From Cafeteria roenbergensis (Eukaryota > Sar > Bigyra > Bicosoecida > Cafeteriaceae), in assembly GCA_008330645.1 (NCBI GenBank), contig VLTN01000105.1:1-51163 (forward strand): a stretch of 51,163 nt of DNA, written 5' to 3'. The first letter of the stretch is position 1; each line of letters opens with the position of its first letter. Shown here piece after piece: positions 9,060-18,348 of this stretch. Made by a program: the position numbers and the translations under genes. Under the pieces are notes generated by a model, which did no database searches, was not told where the DNA came from, and was given only the letters and a program-made list of their open reading frames with translations.

Positions 9060-10572
9060 ATGGCCGCCGCAGCTGCCGTTTCCTCCGTAGACGAGTCTGT
9101 CAAGGCGCTTGGCGACAGCTTCGATGGCATCCCCGTGATCGATGTGGGCGCATGGCTCAAGAAGGATGGCGCCGAGGTCGACGCCGAGACCATCGCGACC
9201 GAGTGCGCCAAGGCCGCCGCCTCCCTCCGCAAGTACGGCTGCGTGTTTGCGCGGGACCCCCGCGTTGACTCCAAGGACAACGACCGGTGAGCAGCAGCGG
9301 CAGCGCCGCGCCCAGTCCTGGTTGCAGAATGCCCGCGAAGCGCCAGCGCGCGCCTTCCAGGCCTGCGTCAGCTCCCCCGCGCGCCCCGAACTCGCCGCCC
9401 CCCTCGCGCGCAGGTTCCTTGACACGCTGGAAAAGTATTTCGAGACCCCCGAGGACGCGCGCATGAAGGACACGCACCCCGAGCTCAGGTGAGCACCTGA
9501 TCAGCAAGCCATCACGGGCGGTGCTGCGGCCAGTCACTCGTGCGCCTCGCCCCGCGCGCGCAGTTGCGCCCGCGCCTCGCCCTCGCTCGCGGCCGCACCC
9601 TCCCTGACCGGGGCAAGCTGGCCGTTCCCGCGGCTTTGTGGCGTGGTCCCCGGGACAGTGCCCCGCCCGCTCCGCCATGGCTTTCAGCTCTGGTAATTGA
9701 CGCGCCGTTTGCCTCGCTTTGCCCCCTGAGCCCGCAGCTACCAGGTGGGCGCCACCCCGGCGTTCACGGAGCTGCCCCGCAACCACTGCGACCGCATGAA
9801 GGCCTACAAGGACACTGACAAGCCGCTGTCCGAGTGCCCGCCCGAGAAGGACTGCAAGTGGCGCTTCTTTTGGCGCATCGGAGAGCGCCCGGCGGAGACC
9901 AAGTTCGGCGAGCTCAACGCGGCCCCTGTGGTCCCCGAGGGCATCCCCGAGTGGACCGATGTGATGAACACGTGGGGCGGCAAGCTCCTCGGCTGCGTCA
10001 CGTGCGTCGCGCAGATGGCTGCCCGCGGCTTCGGGCTCGAGGACGACGCCTTCAGCTCCCGCATGGACATGGGGCCGCACCTGCTCGCCCCCACCGCGAC
10101 GGACCTCAAGCGCTTCGGCAAGGAGGGCACTGTCTGCGCTGGCTACCACCGCGACCTGAACTTCCTGACCATTCACGGCAAGTCCCGCTTCCCCGGCCTC
10201 TACGTGTGGACTCGCGAGGGCAAGAAGCTCGCAGTCCGCGTGCCCGAGGGCTGCCTCCTCGTGCAGGCCGGCATCCAGGCCGAGTACATCACCGCAGGCC
10301 ACGTGATGGCCGGCTACCACGAGGTGGTCGTCACCCCGCAGACGCTCGAGGCCGTGGAGCGCGCGACCGCCGCCGGCCGCTCCATCTGGCGCATCAGCTC
10401 CACCCTCTTCTCGCACATGGCCTCGGACGGCATGCTCGAGCCCATCGGCAAGTTCGCCTCCGAGGAGGCCGCCAAGGACTACCCCCCCGTCCTGGTGGGG
10501 GACCAGGTCAAGGCCGAGCTCGCGGCAATCAACCTCAAGGGCGACGCAGCGCCGCCCGCCGCCGAGGCGTGA
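9060..10572 (+). CDS. 2-oxoglutarate/Fe(II)-dependent oxygenase (isopenicillin-N-synthase-like)
   Basis: Three exons, 9060-9286, 9414-9488 and 9738-10572, join in frame to 378 aa (introns GTGAGC...GCGCAG and GTGAGC...CCGCAG). The N-terminal PVIDVGAWL is the DIOX_N opening of this superfamily. The double-stranded beta-helix carries the iron ligands: H238 and D240 in GYHRDLNFLTIHG and H295 in AGYHEVVV. An R-x-S pair at about 319-321 (WRISSTLF) fits the 2-oxoglutarate carboxylate site. Such enzymes couple 2OG decarboxylation to hydroxylation or desaturation of small molecules. The substrate cannot be told. No targeting peptide is evident, so it is probably cytosolic. It is divergent from TMEM18 and convergent with the AP2 gene. 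Confidence 0.88.
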
Positions 10573-11108
10573 GCGCTCGAGCCACGCGCACCCCGGGCAG
10601 CTGACTGCGCTGGCCCAGCCGGAGGGCGGGGAGGGCTTGCGAGCGCGCAGGTGCCCGGGAGCTGCGCGCCATGTTGCACACGGTGCCGCGGTCCGCTGGC
10701 AAGTGTGTGCGTTTGCGTGAGTGCGGAGGCGTGGGTGCACGGGGTATCGTGCGGGCCAAGGAGCGGGCAGCCTTGCACAAGCTCGTGCGTGTGCAAGCTT
10801 GCGTGAGTGCGCGTGTGTGTGCGTGCGTGCGCGCGCGCGCGTGTGCCCGGCGTGCGGATCCGGGCGACCACGGGCGCCACGTTGAAGCGGCAGAGAAGAA
10901 AGAGATGCAATGGGGGCAGCCCTTGTCCGATGCCTGACGCCACGAGCCCACAGCAAGCATTTCCCACGCCAACCACTCTCACACACCGCGGCCCGCATGC
11001 AAGCCACGCAAGCCGCCGGCTGCCGAGCGCAGACACGCGCACACCCGCCACGGCAAGAACCTCTGGATCCGCCCTCCAGCAGCGCGGCACGGGCCGCACC
11101 CAAACCTG
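10573..11108. other. Convergent intergenic region with alternating purine-pyrimidine tract
   Basis: Lies between the 3' ends of the oxygenase (+) and the AP2 gene (-). It holds GT/GC-rich simple sequence, including a perfect alternating purine-pyrimidine run at about 10807-10846. No gene was found. Confidence 0.6.
10807..10846. repeat. Alternating (GT/GC)n tract, Z-DNA-prone
   Basis: Forty bases alternate purine and pyrimidine without a break, with GTGTGTGT followed by GCGCGCGCGC. Looser TGCGTGTGTG and TTGCGTGAGTGC sequence flanks it for another 100 bases. Confidence 0.85.
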
Positions 11109-13637
11109 CTAGGCGTGCGGCTGCAGGAAGGCCGCCGCCGCCTCCTGCACGTGCGGCTGGCCCAGCTCTGCCTGCGGCGACGACTGAGCTGGGGCAGCGG
11201 CCGGCGGGGCGGCCGACGCCGGCGCAAGGGCGGGCTGTGCGGCGCCCGCCCCAGCCTGCATCGCCGCGAGCAGCGCCCTGGAGGCAACGGCAGGCGCGGG
11301 CGTGACACCTGCCAGCAGGGCTGCCGCGGACGACGTGCTTCCCAGGACGATCGCAGGATGGTGGGCCGTGGCGGGCTGCTGACCCGGAGCTGACGCCGTG
11401 GGAAGCGACGCTGGCATCACGATGCCCCCAATCGACTTTGGAGTGTTGGAAGCGGCCAGCGCAGCAGCCAGCGACGCAGCCGAGGGCGGGGCCGTGAGGC
11501 CCGTTGCCGGGACGCTCGCAGCAGGCAGAGCCACCCGCAGCAGCGCGCCGCCCGGGGGGCCCTGCTGCTGCGCCGTTGGGGCAGCCCCCGTCGGCGGCGC
11601 AGCTGCTGGCACGCTTGCGGGCAGAGCCATCGAGCCGACGCTTGCGGGCAGAGCCATCGAGCCGACGCTTGCGGGCAGAGCCATCGAGCTGACGGCGGCT
11701 GGCAGAGCCATCGAGCTGACGGCTGCTGGCAGAGCCATCGAGCCGACGGCTGCTGGCAGAGCCATCGAGCCGACGGCTGCTGGCAGAGCCATCGAGCCGA
11801 CGGCTGCTGGCAGAGCCTGCGGAGCTGAGGCTGCCGCTGCGGTCGCAGCACCGGAATGGGCGGCAGCCGCCTGTGCCGCTCTTGCGGCTGCGAGAGCAAG
11901 CGACAGCTGATCACCGCTCGCCGGCGTCACGCCGTGAGGGGTACCCGCAGCGGCGGAGCTGCTCGCGACGTGGGTCGGGGCACCGCTGGCAGGCAGCCCC
12001 GCTGGCGTCGGCGGCATTCCGGGGGCGGGCGCAAGCGACGGCGCGGCCGCCAGCGCTGGAGCCTGCGCGACAGCCGGCCCCGAAGCCGGCGGCGCATGGG
12101 AAGGCAAGGTGAGCGGCGCGGCACTCGACGCCGCGCCCGCGGCCGCGGCGCTGCCAGCAACGGCCGCAGGCGCCACCGATGCCCCGGCGCCTGTGGAGCC
12201 GGCTGCTGCCCGCTTGGCCGATGCCGCGGCCGCCAGCTGGCTCGCTCGCACCTTGGCCGCGTAGCTTAGGTAGATGTTCACCTGGCGCTGCACCGTGTTC
12301 GCGGCGTTGTCAGACGCCGCGAAGATGGCTCTCACGTCCGCGTCGGTCAGGCAGCCGGATCCGCTCGCAAGAGCGCCCGGACCGGCGGAACTATTCACCG
12401 AGAGCGATGCGGATGCCGCAGTTGCTGCTGTCGCTGCCGCTGCCGCAGACGAGGAGGAGGAGGAGGAGGAGGAGGAGGAGGAGGAGGAGGACGCTGGGGC
12501 CGGCACGCTGGTTGCAGCTGCAGCCGCAACCGCAGCGCCTGAGAGCGAGGGCGGGGCCATGGAAGGCGCGGCGGCTGACGCTGCGGGCGCGGCCAGGTGT
12601 GGCAGCGCTGCCGGACCCGTTTGGGCCACGGACGAGGACACCAGTGCCGGGAGAGTCGGCGGGGCTGATGTCGAGGTGATGGGCGCCGACAGAGCGCTGA
12701 CCGCGCTGGACAGGGATGGCGGCCCGGACGTGGGGGCTGAGGAGTGTGTCGGCGTCGTGGTCGACGCGGTGGAGGGGAGCGATGCGGCAGCGGCACCCGG
12801 AAAGAGGTGTCTGGTCAGGCTCCGCAGGGCGCCGGCCGGGACGGGGGGCGGGGGCGCGACGGGGCCAAGGGAGCGCGAGTGCTCCATGGCGTCCACGATG
12901 AGGGGGGCCAGGCCGTAGGCGCCGTCGGGGCTGCTGTCAGGGAGCGGGTCGGCGCCGAGAGCCGGCACGAGCTGGGCCGCGAGCGCTGCCCTGGCGCGTG
13001 CCGTGGTGGCCTTGGTGACCAGTGCTGCTGCTGCTGGGGTCAGCTGGCCCGCGGCTAGCAGGCGATTCAGGGTGTCGCTCACTTGGGCGATGGCGGCGCC
13101 GGCGGACCTGGATGCCCGCAGCGCCGCGCGCATCGCGGGGTCGCGCATCCGCGCGGCCAGCCGCTCTGCGGCCTCCGAGGCGGCGTCCCCCTGGCCTCGC
13201 TCGCGCTTGATGGCGCGGCCCGACGAGTCGCGGCTCACGCCGCCCGGGCGCGAGAAGGGGACGCCGCGCGCTGCGGTGGACTGCAGCTTGGGCTTGGTGC
13301 GCGGCCGCGGCCCGCCTTGCAGCAGCGAGGCCGCGACCGTCGGGGCCTCCTCCTTGTATTTGTCAATGTCCTCCGGGAAGTTGAGGGCCTTGATGGCCTT
13401 GTCGCCGCGCAGGGCCACCGCAGCGAGGTCGTAGTTGCGAGCGGCCTCCTCCTCGGAATCGAACGTGCCAATGTATTTCTGCTTGTTCTTGTAGAAGATG
13501 AACGCCGTCGCCCGCTGCCGCCCGCTGTTGTACTCAATCAGCCGCACGCCCCGGAAGTTTGAGCTCCCGTAAGCGTAGCACCGGGACCGACCGTCCGCGT
13601 CGTCTGCAGCGGAGTGGCCGCCTCGCATTGAGGACAT
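11109..13637 (-). CDS. AP2-domain DNA-binding protein with long low-complexity tail
   Basis: A single exon of 842 aa. Residues about 20-95 form one AP2/ERF-type domain: YAYGSSNFRGVRLIEYNSG, then KQKYIGTFDSEEEAARNYDL and ALRGDKAIKALNFPEDI. The RGVR strand, YIGTFDSEEEAARNYD helix and LNFP end are all present. The remaining 740 residues are Ala/Pro/Ser-rich: a run of about 14 Ser (minus-strand reading of (GAG)n at 12451-12490), long poly-Ala segments, and a 9-residue tandem repeat ALPAAVGSM encoded at 11619-11816. It probably acts as a nuclear transcription regulator whose tail is an activation or scaffold region. Target genes cannot be inferred. Met 13637 directly precedes the domain by about 20 residues, and no upstream exon is needed. 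Confidence 0.85.
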   Translation of the reverse strand: MSSMRGGHSAADDADGRSRCYAYGSSNFRGVRLIEYNSGRQRATAFIFYKNKQKYIGTFDSEEEAARNYDLAAVALRGDKAIKALNFPEDIDKYKEEAPTVAASLLQGGPRPRTKPKLQSTAARGVPFSRPGGVSRDSSGRAIKRERGQGDAASEAAERLAARMRDPAMRAALRASRSAGAAIAQVSDTLNRLLAAGQLTPAAAALVTKATTARARAALAAQLVPALGADPLPDSSPDGAYGLAPLIVDAMEHSRSLGPVAPPPPVPAGALRSLTRHLFPGAAAASLPSTASTTTPTHSSAPTSGPPSLSSAVSALSAPITSTSAPPTLPALVSSSVAQTGPAALPHLAAPAASAAAPSMAPPSLSGAAVAAAAATSVPAPASSSSSSSSSSSSSSSAAAAATAATAASASLSVNSSAGPGALASGSGCLTDADVRAIFAASDNAANTVQRQVNIYLSYAAKVRASQLAAAASAKRAAAGSTGAGASVAPAAVAGSAAAAGAASSAAPLTLPSHAPPASGPAVAQAPALAAAPSLAPAPGMPPTPAGLPASGAPTHVASSSAAAGTPHGVTPASGDQLSLALAAARAAQAAAAHSGAATAAAASAPQALPAAVGSMALPAAVGSMALPAAVGSMALPAAVSSMALPAAVSSMALPASVGSMALPASVGSMALPASVPAAAPPTGAAPTAQQQGPPGGALLRVALPAASVPATGLTAPPSAASLAAALAASNTPKSIGGIVMPASLPTASAPGQQPATAHHPAIVLGSTSSAAALLAGVTPAPAVASRALLAAMQAGAGAAQPALAPASAAPPAAAPAQSSPQAELGQPHVQEAAAAFLQPHA
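11619..11816 (-). repeat. 27-bp coding tandem repeat in the AP2 protein
   Basis: About seven full copies plus a partial one of a 27-base unit (plus strand GGCAGAGCCATCGAGCCGAC and then GGCTGCT). It encodes the minus-strand nonapeptide ALPAAVGSM with variants (VSSM, ASVGSM). Each copy contains one GGCAGAGC octamer. Confidence 0.92.
12451..12490. repeat. (GAG)n trinucleotide run encoding poly-Ser on the minus strand
   Basis: About 13 uninterrupted GAG triplets, read as TCC codons in the AP2 gene. Confidence 0.9.
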
Positions 13638-14260
13638 TGCTCGTCGCTGTGGCAGCGCCCTCGAGCGCTCGGATGACGGCCCCCGGTAGAAGACCCGTCT
13701 AGGCTATCGGCCTTGCCTGGGGAGGGGGCAGGGAGAGCGGCACCCGGCTTGCGTGGGAGTGCCGGGTCCCGCACCCGATGCAGTTGCCGAGGAGCTCTGC
13801 TCACCGTTGCCTCCGGCCGCCAGAGAGTTCCCCGGTGATACAGCTCGCGTGGGCGCCTCCCGGCGGCGCGGAGCGCCGAACGCCACGTTTCGCGCGATGC
13901 GCCAAGCCGTGACAGTATTTTCAGGCCGAGGCGGCAAGTGTGACAGTGCGTGGGCGCGAGTTCCGAATTGGCGTCGCGAGCAAACTCGCCGTCCCTGCCG
14001 GCAGTCCCAGCGAGCTGAACAGCCAGGCAAATTTGCGGAACGCTCTGTGCGGCAAGCGACTGACGTGGTAGCTGCGGCACCGCTCGTTTGGGCTCCGGCA
14101 CGGACAAGCAGCCGGTCGGCCGACATCCAGGACTGCCCGGAGTCGCGTTGGCACTCCAGTGGCTTCGCCTTTTCGGCGGGAGAAGAGACTGGGTGCGAGC
14201 CACGGTTGGCGGCATGGCCCGGCACACATCGGTCGCGCATGCCATGCTGCGAGCTGCCTC
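13638..14260. other. Intergenic between two minus-strand genes
   Basis: About 620 bases upstream of the AP2 start and downstream of the large mitochondrial-type protein. It is somewhat less GC-rich than the genes. It should contain the AP2 promoter and leader. No gene, repeat or RNA was recognised. Confidence 0.4.
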
Positions 14261-17200
14261 TCAGCGCCGCAAGTCCGGGGCCAGTATCGCCTCGGCAGCA
14301 CTGACGACGTCCGACGTCTGCGCCCCCCAGCGCGCCGAGGCCGCCCCCACCACGGAGTGCGCCAGCGCGGCCCACAGGTCTGCGGCGCGAAACAGAGCCC
14401 CCCTGGGCGCCCTGGCCTCTCCCCAGTCGCCGCCAAACTGCTCGTCGCCAGCCGCAAGAGCATCCAGCATCCGCGCCGCCACGGCCGCCGACAGCGCCTG
14501 CGCCTGCTCGCTGCCTCCCGGCAGAGCCAAGAGCTGCTCTGCCAAACGGCGCCCCTCCTCCTCACCGGCCCGGGGAGCGATTGCGCGTGCTGCAGCGTCG
14601 CTGGCCCAATCGCGCGTCGCGCCGGCCTGGGGCAGTCGCAGCGCCAGCACGGCTAGGCACCGAGCCAGTGTCTCCGCCAGCGGCAGCATGCGGGCCTCGC
14701 GGCCCCTGACAAGCGGCTCAAGGGGCGAAGGGTCGCGCAGCGGCTGAACCGACCCAACACCAGCGCCAGCGCCAGCACCAGCGCCAGCACCAGCCGGCGC
14801 CGCTGCGGTGGTGGCGTCGCCCCACCCAGACGCCATTTGACCCAGGGACGCTCCGTATGCGGGCGCCGCGTCCGTGGCCGCGGTTGAAGCGTCCTCCCGC
14901 GCCAGCTCTGCCCGCCGCGCCTGCTGCAGGTGAATCCTCGTCGCAGTCAGCACTGCAGCCAGGCCCGCTCGCAGAGCCGACTGGCCGGCAGAGCTCTCGT
15001 CCGAGCTCACCCAGCCGCCCGCTTCATCCTCCCCCCCCACAGACTCCGCGGCGTCGCCCCCGCCGACGTCCACGCCGCTCCCCGGCGCACGGCTTGCGGC
15101 TAGCCCCGGCGCGAAACCGCTGGATTCCGCCTGGCCCACTGCCGAGGCGTCCGGAAGGGCGAGGCCAATGACGCCCGCCATAACCCTCGACAGGACGTCA
15201 ACCCGGAAGCCGCCGTCAAGCGTCGCTCCGGAGCCACCCGCCGGTGCCGCCGTGGCAGCCGCGGCAGCAGCCTCCCTCAGGGCAACGGCAGACCGATCCG
15301 CGACGTCACGGATCGCTCTGCCACTGGACGCCACGAGCGCGCGCTCTGAGCGATCGATGCCAGCTTCGCCTCGCTCCCAGACCGGCTCTGTCCGGCCGAC
15401 CTGGGGCGCCGGCTCTGCCGGCGTGGGCCACGGCAGGGTCCCGAGCAGCGCCGCACGCGCCGCCGCCAGTGCCCCCGCTGCCTCCAGACAGCCCTGCAGG
15501 CCGGCCACTGCGTCGCGCGACGCTGCCCTGTCTGGGCCGGGCACGGCCGCCGCCGCGTACCGCTTGCGTGCTTGCAGGTTCACGGCCAGCCGCTTTGCAA
15601 GGGCAGCCACCACGAGCAGGCCCCCGCGCCTGGCTGCGCTCACCTCCGCGGCCGAGCTGGCGTCCGGCGAGCCGGCCGGCGCGGCGGCATTGGCTGCAGG
15701 CAGGGCGGCCGCGATGGCGCGTGCCGCCAGCGTCACGTCTTGCTCAGTCATTCCAGCCACCGCCTCATGCGCGGCGCTGGTGCTGGTGCTGGTGCTGGTG
15801 CTGGTGCCACCGCTGCTGGTGGCAGCAGCAGCACCGTTGAGCGACGCGGAGTCTGCGCCGTTGAGCGACGCGGAGTCTGCGCCGTTGAGCGACGCGGAGT
15901 CTGCGCCGTTGAGCGACGCGGAGTCTGCGCCGTGGTCCTCTCCGGCAGAGCCGCTTCCTGCCATTGAGGCGAGGCAGAGCCGCACTGCTGTGCTGGCCGC
16001 TGGGCCGAGCCGGAAGCTCACCTCTGGCACGAGCAGCGTCGACGCGGCGCCCCCCGGCCCCGGCCCCGGCGCGGTGCGGAGGCGGAGCTGCAGCGGCAGC
16101 GCGCGAAGCGGGCACGCCAGCCCTGGAGCAGTCAGCTCGCGGCGCGACTCTGGCGACTGCGCTTTCAGCTGCGCTGCCAGGAACATTCTCGGGGTGCCGG
16201 CGGCGCTGCCGATGCCACAGAGAACCGACGCTGCGGCTCTACCCGGCGTAGTGGCTGCGGTCGGGGCGGCTCTGGCCCGGCGCCGGCGCTGGGAGGCCGG
16301 GGAAACGCCTCCGGCCGCTTGGAGCAGGGAGCCAGTCGCCGGTGCGCCGGAGCCCTCGAACGACGCTCCGCCGCCGCCGGCCGCGCCTGTCGCCGCCGCT
16401 GCTGCTGCTGCTGTGGGCTCTGCCGGCTGCTGCCACCGAGCGGGCTCGAGCAGGCGCGCGAGGGCCATCACTAGCGCATCAGCCGCCGCGTCCACCGGCT
16501 CTGCGGCGGTTTCACCGGCAGCGTATGGCTCGCGCAGCCCCCCTGCAGCCTGGCCAGCGAGGGCCGCGGAGGCGGCAGAGCAGGTCTCCTGCCACGCGCC
16601 CAGCTCGGCAAGGGCGAACCCCAGGGCGACGAGGCCGCGGCGCGGGGGCGGCCCGCTGGCAGAGCTGACGCTTCCGTCCGGCTTGGTCCTGAGCGACGCA
16701 ACGGGGCTCCAGTCCCGGAGGAGGGCGGCGACGCCGTCGAAGAACGCCGCCGTTGCGGCAGAGCCGGCCGCCAGTCCCGCTCCCGCAGGGAGGTCGAGTG
16801 CACGGGCCTCGAGCACTGGGCAGTCCGCCTCGCCCTGGCCGGCCGCGCGACCAGATGCGGCTGCGTCGCCCAAGCGGCCGGCACCGGCTGCGGCTTGCGT
16901 CGCTGCAGCGCGCGCGTCGCGGAGGTCTTGGCGGGGCGCCCGGGCAGTGCGCACGCCGATGGAGGCGCTGTACCGGCGAAGCATCTCCCAGGGCTCCCCC
17001 TCGGACTGCGACGGCACTCTGCGCCGGACGGTGCCCTTGTGCGTTGCGGCAGAGCCCCCGAAGAGCGACTCCTCGAGCAACTCCCTGTCGTCAACCTCCT
17101 CCCTGTCCGGGAGGTGGGCTGTCTCTGCGTCCCGCAGGACGGCCCGGCGCACGGCTGCGCAGCCCCTGGCCGCCGCAGAGGCATCCCGGTGGGTCCGGCG

Positions 17201-18037
17201 CCGCTCGCACCGCAGGCGCAGCACCGAGCTCCCGCTCAAGGGCGAGCTCTCCGCCGCCGCGTCCGCTGCCTCCGCGAGCCGCTCCTCGAACGCGAGCATC
17301 TCCTCGCGCAGCCGCGACGCCTGGCCATCGGCAGAGCCATCGGCAGAGCCATCGGCAGAGCGCCTGGGCGACGACGCAGCCGCGGCGGCGGCGGGTGGGG
17401 CCTGGCCCGCGGCGCTGGCCGCTGTGGCGAGCAGGGTGGGGGCCGAGAGCTGCGGCAGGGCCAGGATGACTGCGCGGCGTATGGCAGCCCCAAGCGGAGT
17501 TGGCGCCGCGCCCAACGAGAAGGCAGAGCCGAGCAGGCGCGGGCAGGCAGCGGCCGCCTTGGCGGGGAGGTCGCCGTCCGGCCCGCGGGCGAGCACGTCC
17601 ACGATGATGCGGCCCTGCACCACACCTGCCAGCGCGTGGAAAGCCGCCGCTGCCCTCTGCTTGTGCTCGTCACCCAGCGCTGCCTCGCGTGGCCACAGGC
17701 TGGCGAATTTTTGCAGAGCCTCAACGCAGCAGCGCATGTTCACGGCGCCAGGGCGAGAGGTCAGAGCTGCTGCCAGCTCCGAAGTCGACTCCGAGGCCAG
17801 CACCGCCAGGCGCGTGCGCTCCACAAACTCGGCATACACGTCGTCGTCGTCAACTCGCGCGTCGGCGGGACAGAACTCGTCGTCGGGCGCCCCGCCCTGC
17901 CCGCCCACGTGGTCCGCGACTGGAGCGAACTTCACGGCTCGTCCCGGCGCGCCGCTCAGAGGGCGGTGGGCAGGCCGGCGGCTGCCGGCACCTGACTTTG
18001 CCCACGCCGGCCTGACGCGCCTGAGCACTGAGCGCAT
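14261..18037 (-). CDS. Large unknown protein with predicted mitochondrial presequence
   Basis: A single exon of 1258 aa from Met 18037. The start is chosen because MRSVLRRVRPAWAKSGAGSR, continuing in the same Arg/Ser/Ala style, lacks acidic residues for about 35 positions and is a typical mitochondrial targeting peptide; the frame itself is open further upstream. Residues about 70-230 look alpha-helical (DDVYAEFVERTRLAVLASES, PGAVNMRCCVEALQKFASLW, RRAVILALPQLSAPTLLATA), reminiscent of helical-repeat organelle RNA-binding proteins such as FASTK/RAP types. I see no RAP motif, so this is weak. The rest mixes Ala-rich helices with simple sequence: four NGADSASL copies, (ST)n and (GA)n. A long plus-strand open frame overlaps it (15168-18590). 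The minus strand is preferred for its presequence and balanced composition. It is divergent from argininosuccinate lyase, with 311 bases between starts. Confidence 0.55.
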   Translation of the reverse strand: MRSVLRRVRPAWAKSGAGSRRPAHRPLSGAPGRAVKFAPVADHVGGQGGAPDDEFCPADARVDDDDVYAEFVERTRLAVLASESTSELAAALTSRPGAVNMRCCVEALQKFASLWPREAALGDEHKQRAAAAFHALAGVVQGRIIVDVLARGPDGDLPAKAAAACPRLLGSAFSLGAAPTPLGAAIRRAVILALPQLSAPTLLATAASAAGQAPPAAAAAASSPRRSADGSADGSADGQASRLREEMLAFEERLAEAADAAAESSPLSGSSVLRLRCERRRTHRDASAAARGCAAVRRAVLRDAETAHLPDREEVDDRELLEESLFGGSAATHKGTVRRRVPSQSEGEPWEMLRRYSASIGVRTARAPRQDLRDARAAATQAAAGAGRLGDAAASGRAAGQGEADCPVLEARALDLPAGAGLAAGSAATAAFFDGVAALLRDWSPVASLRTKPDGSVSSASGPPPRRGLVALGFALAELGAWQETCSAASAALAGQAAGGLREPYAAGETAAEPVDAAADALVMALARLLEPARWQQPAEPTAAAAAAATGAAGGGGASFEGSGAPATGSLLQAAGGVSPASQRRRRARAAPTAATTPGRAAASVLCGIGSAAGTPRMFLAAQLKAQSPESRRELTAPGLACPLRALPLQLRLRTAPGPGPGGAASTLLVPEVSFRLGPAASTAVRLCLASMAGSGSAGEDHGADSASLNGADSASLNGADSASLNGADSASLNGAAAATSSGGTSTSTSTSTSAAHEAVAGMTEQDVTLAARAIAAALPAANAAAPAGSPDASSAAEVSAARRGGLLVVAALAKRLAVNLQARKRYAAAAVPGPDRAASRDAVAGLQGCLEAAGALAAARAALLGTLPWPTPAEPAPQVGRTEPVWERGEAGIDRSERALVASSGRAIRDVADRSAVALREAAAAAATAAPAGGSGATLDGGFRVDVLSRVMAGVIGLALPDASAVGQAESSGFAPGLAASRAPGSGVDVGGGDAAESVGGEDEAGGWVSSDESSAGQSALRAGLAAVLTATRIHLQQARRAELAREDASTAATDAAPAYGASLGQMASGWGDATTAAAPAGAGAGAGAGAGVGSVQPLRDPSPLEPLVRGREARMLPLAETLARCLAVLALRLPQAGATRDWASDAAARAIAPRAGEEEGRRLAEQLLALPGGSEQAQALSAAVAARMLDALAAGDEQFGGDWGEARAPRGALFRAADLWAALAHSVVGAASARWGAQTSDVVSAAEAILAPDLRR
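14757..14795. repeat. Short (AGCACC/AGCGCC)n hexanucleotide array
   Basis: Encodes GAGAGAGAGAG in the minus-strand large gene. It has the same unit family as the array at 6118-6237. Confidence 0.8.
15775..15808. repeat. Short (GCTGGT)n array
   Basis: About five copies, encoding Ser-Thr alternation in the minus-strand large gene, directly beside the 24-bp repeat. The same hexamer used at 6118-6237 is read here on the opposite strand. Confidence 0.85.
15834..15929 (-). repeat. Four perfect 24-bp coding repeats
   Basis: The plus-strand unit CCGTTGAGCGACGCGGAGTC TGCG occurs four times without mismatch. On the minus strand it encodes NGADSASL four times. Perfect identity, including silent positions, points to recent expansion. 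Confidence 0.92.
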
Positions 18038-18348
18038 TTCGCCGTGGCGGACCTCCAGGCAGCAGCCAGGCAACGGGTATGCCCCTTCTCTGGCTCGCTG
18101 GGCACGGCTCGGGGTGCCGGGGCTGCGCTGTGCGCCACTGCTCCCCGCAAAACACGAGCAGGGCAGAGTCGCATTTGGGGGTTGCCGCCGCAACTGCGAT
18201 GCGCGGACTTGGCCCCGACTAGGGGGCTCTGTTGCCGTGGGTCAGCAGCCCTCGTCGCCGTTCCCTCCTCCAGGCTCAGAAGCGAGCCGAAACACCGCCG
18301 CCCGAGCACCCGTAGCACCCAGGCCCCATCCAGCGCCTCCAGCCCGAC
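18038..18348. promoter_or_regulatory. Putative divergent promoter, large protein / argininosuccinate lyase
   Basis: 311 bases between two outward-facing starts (18037 minus, 18349 plus). Both leaders must be here. No clear motif was found. Confidence 0.4.
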
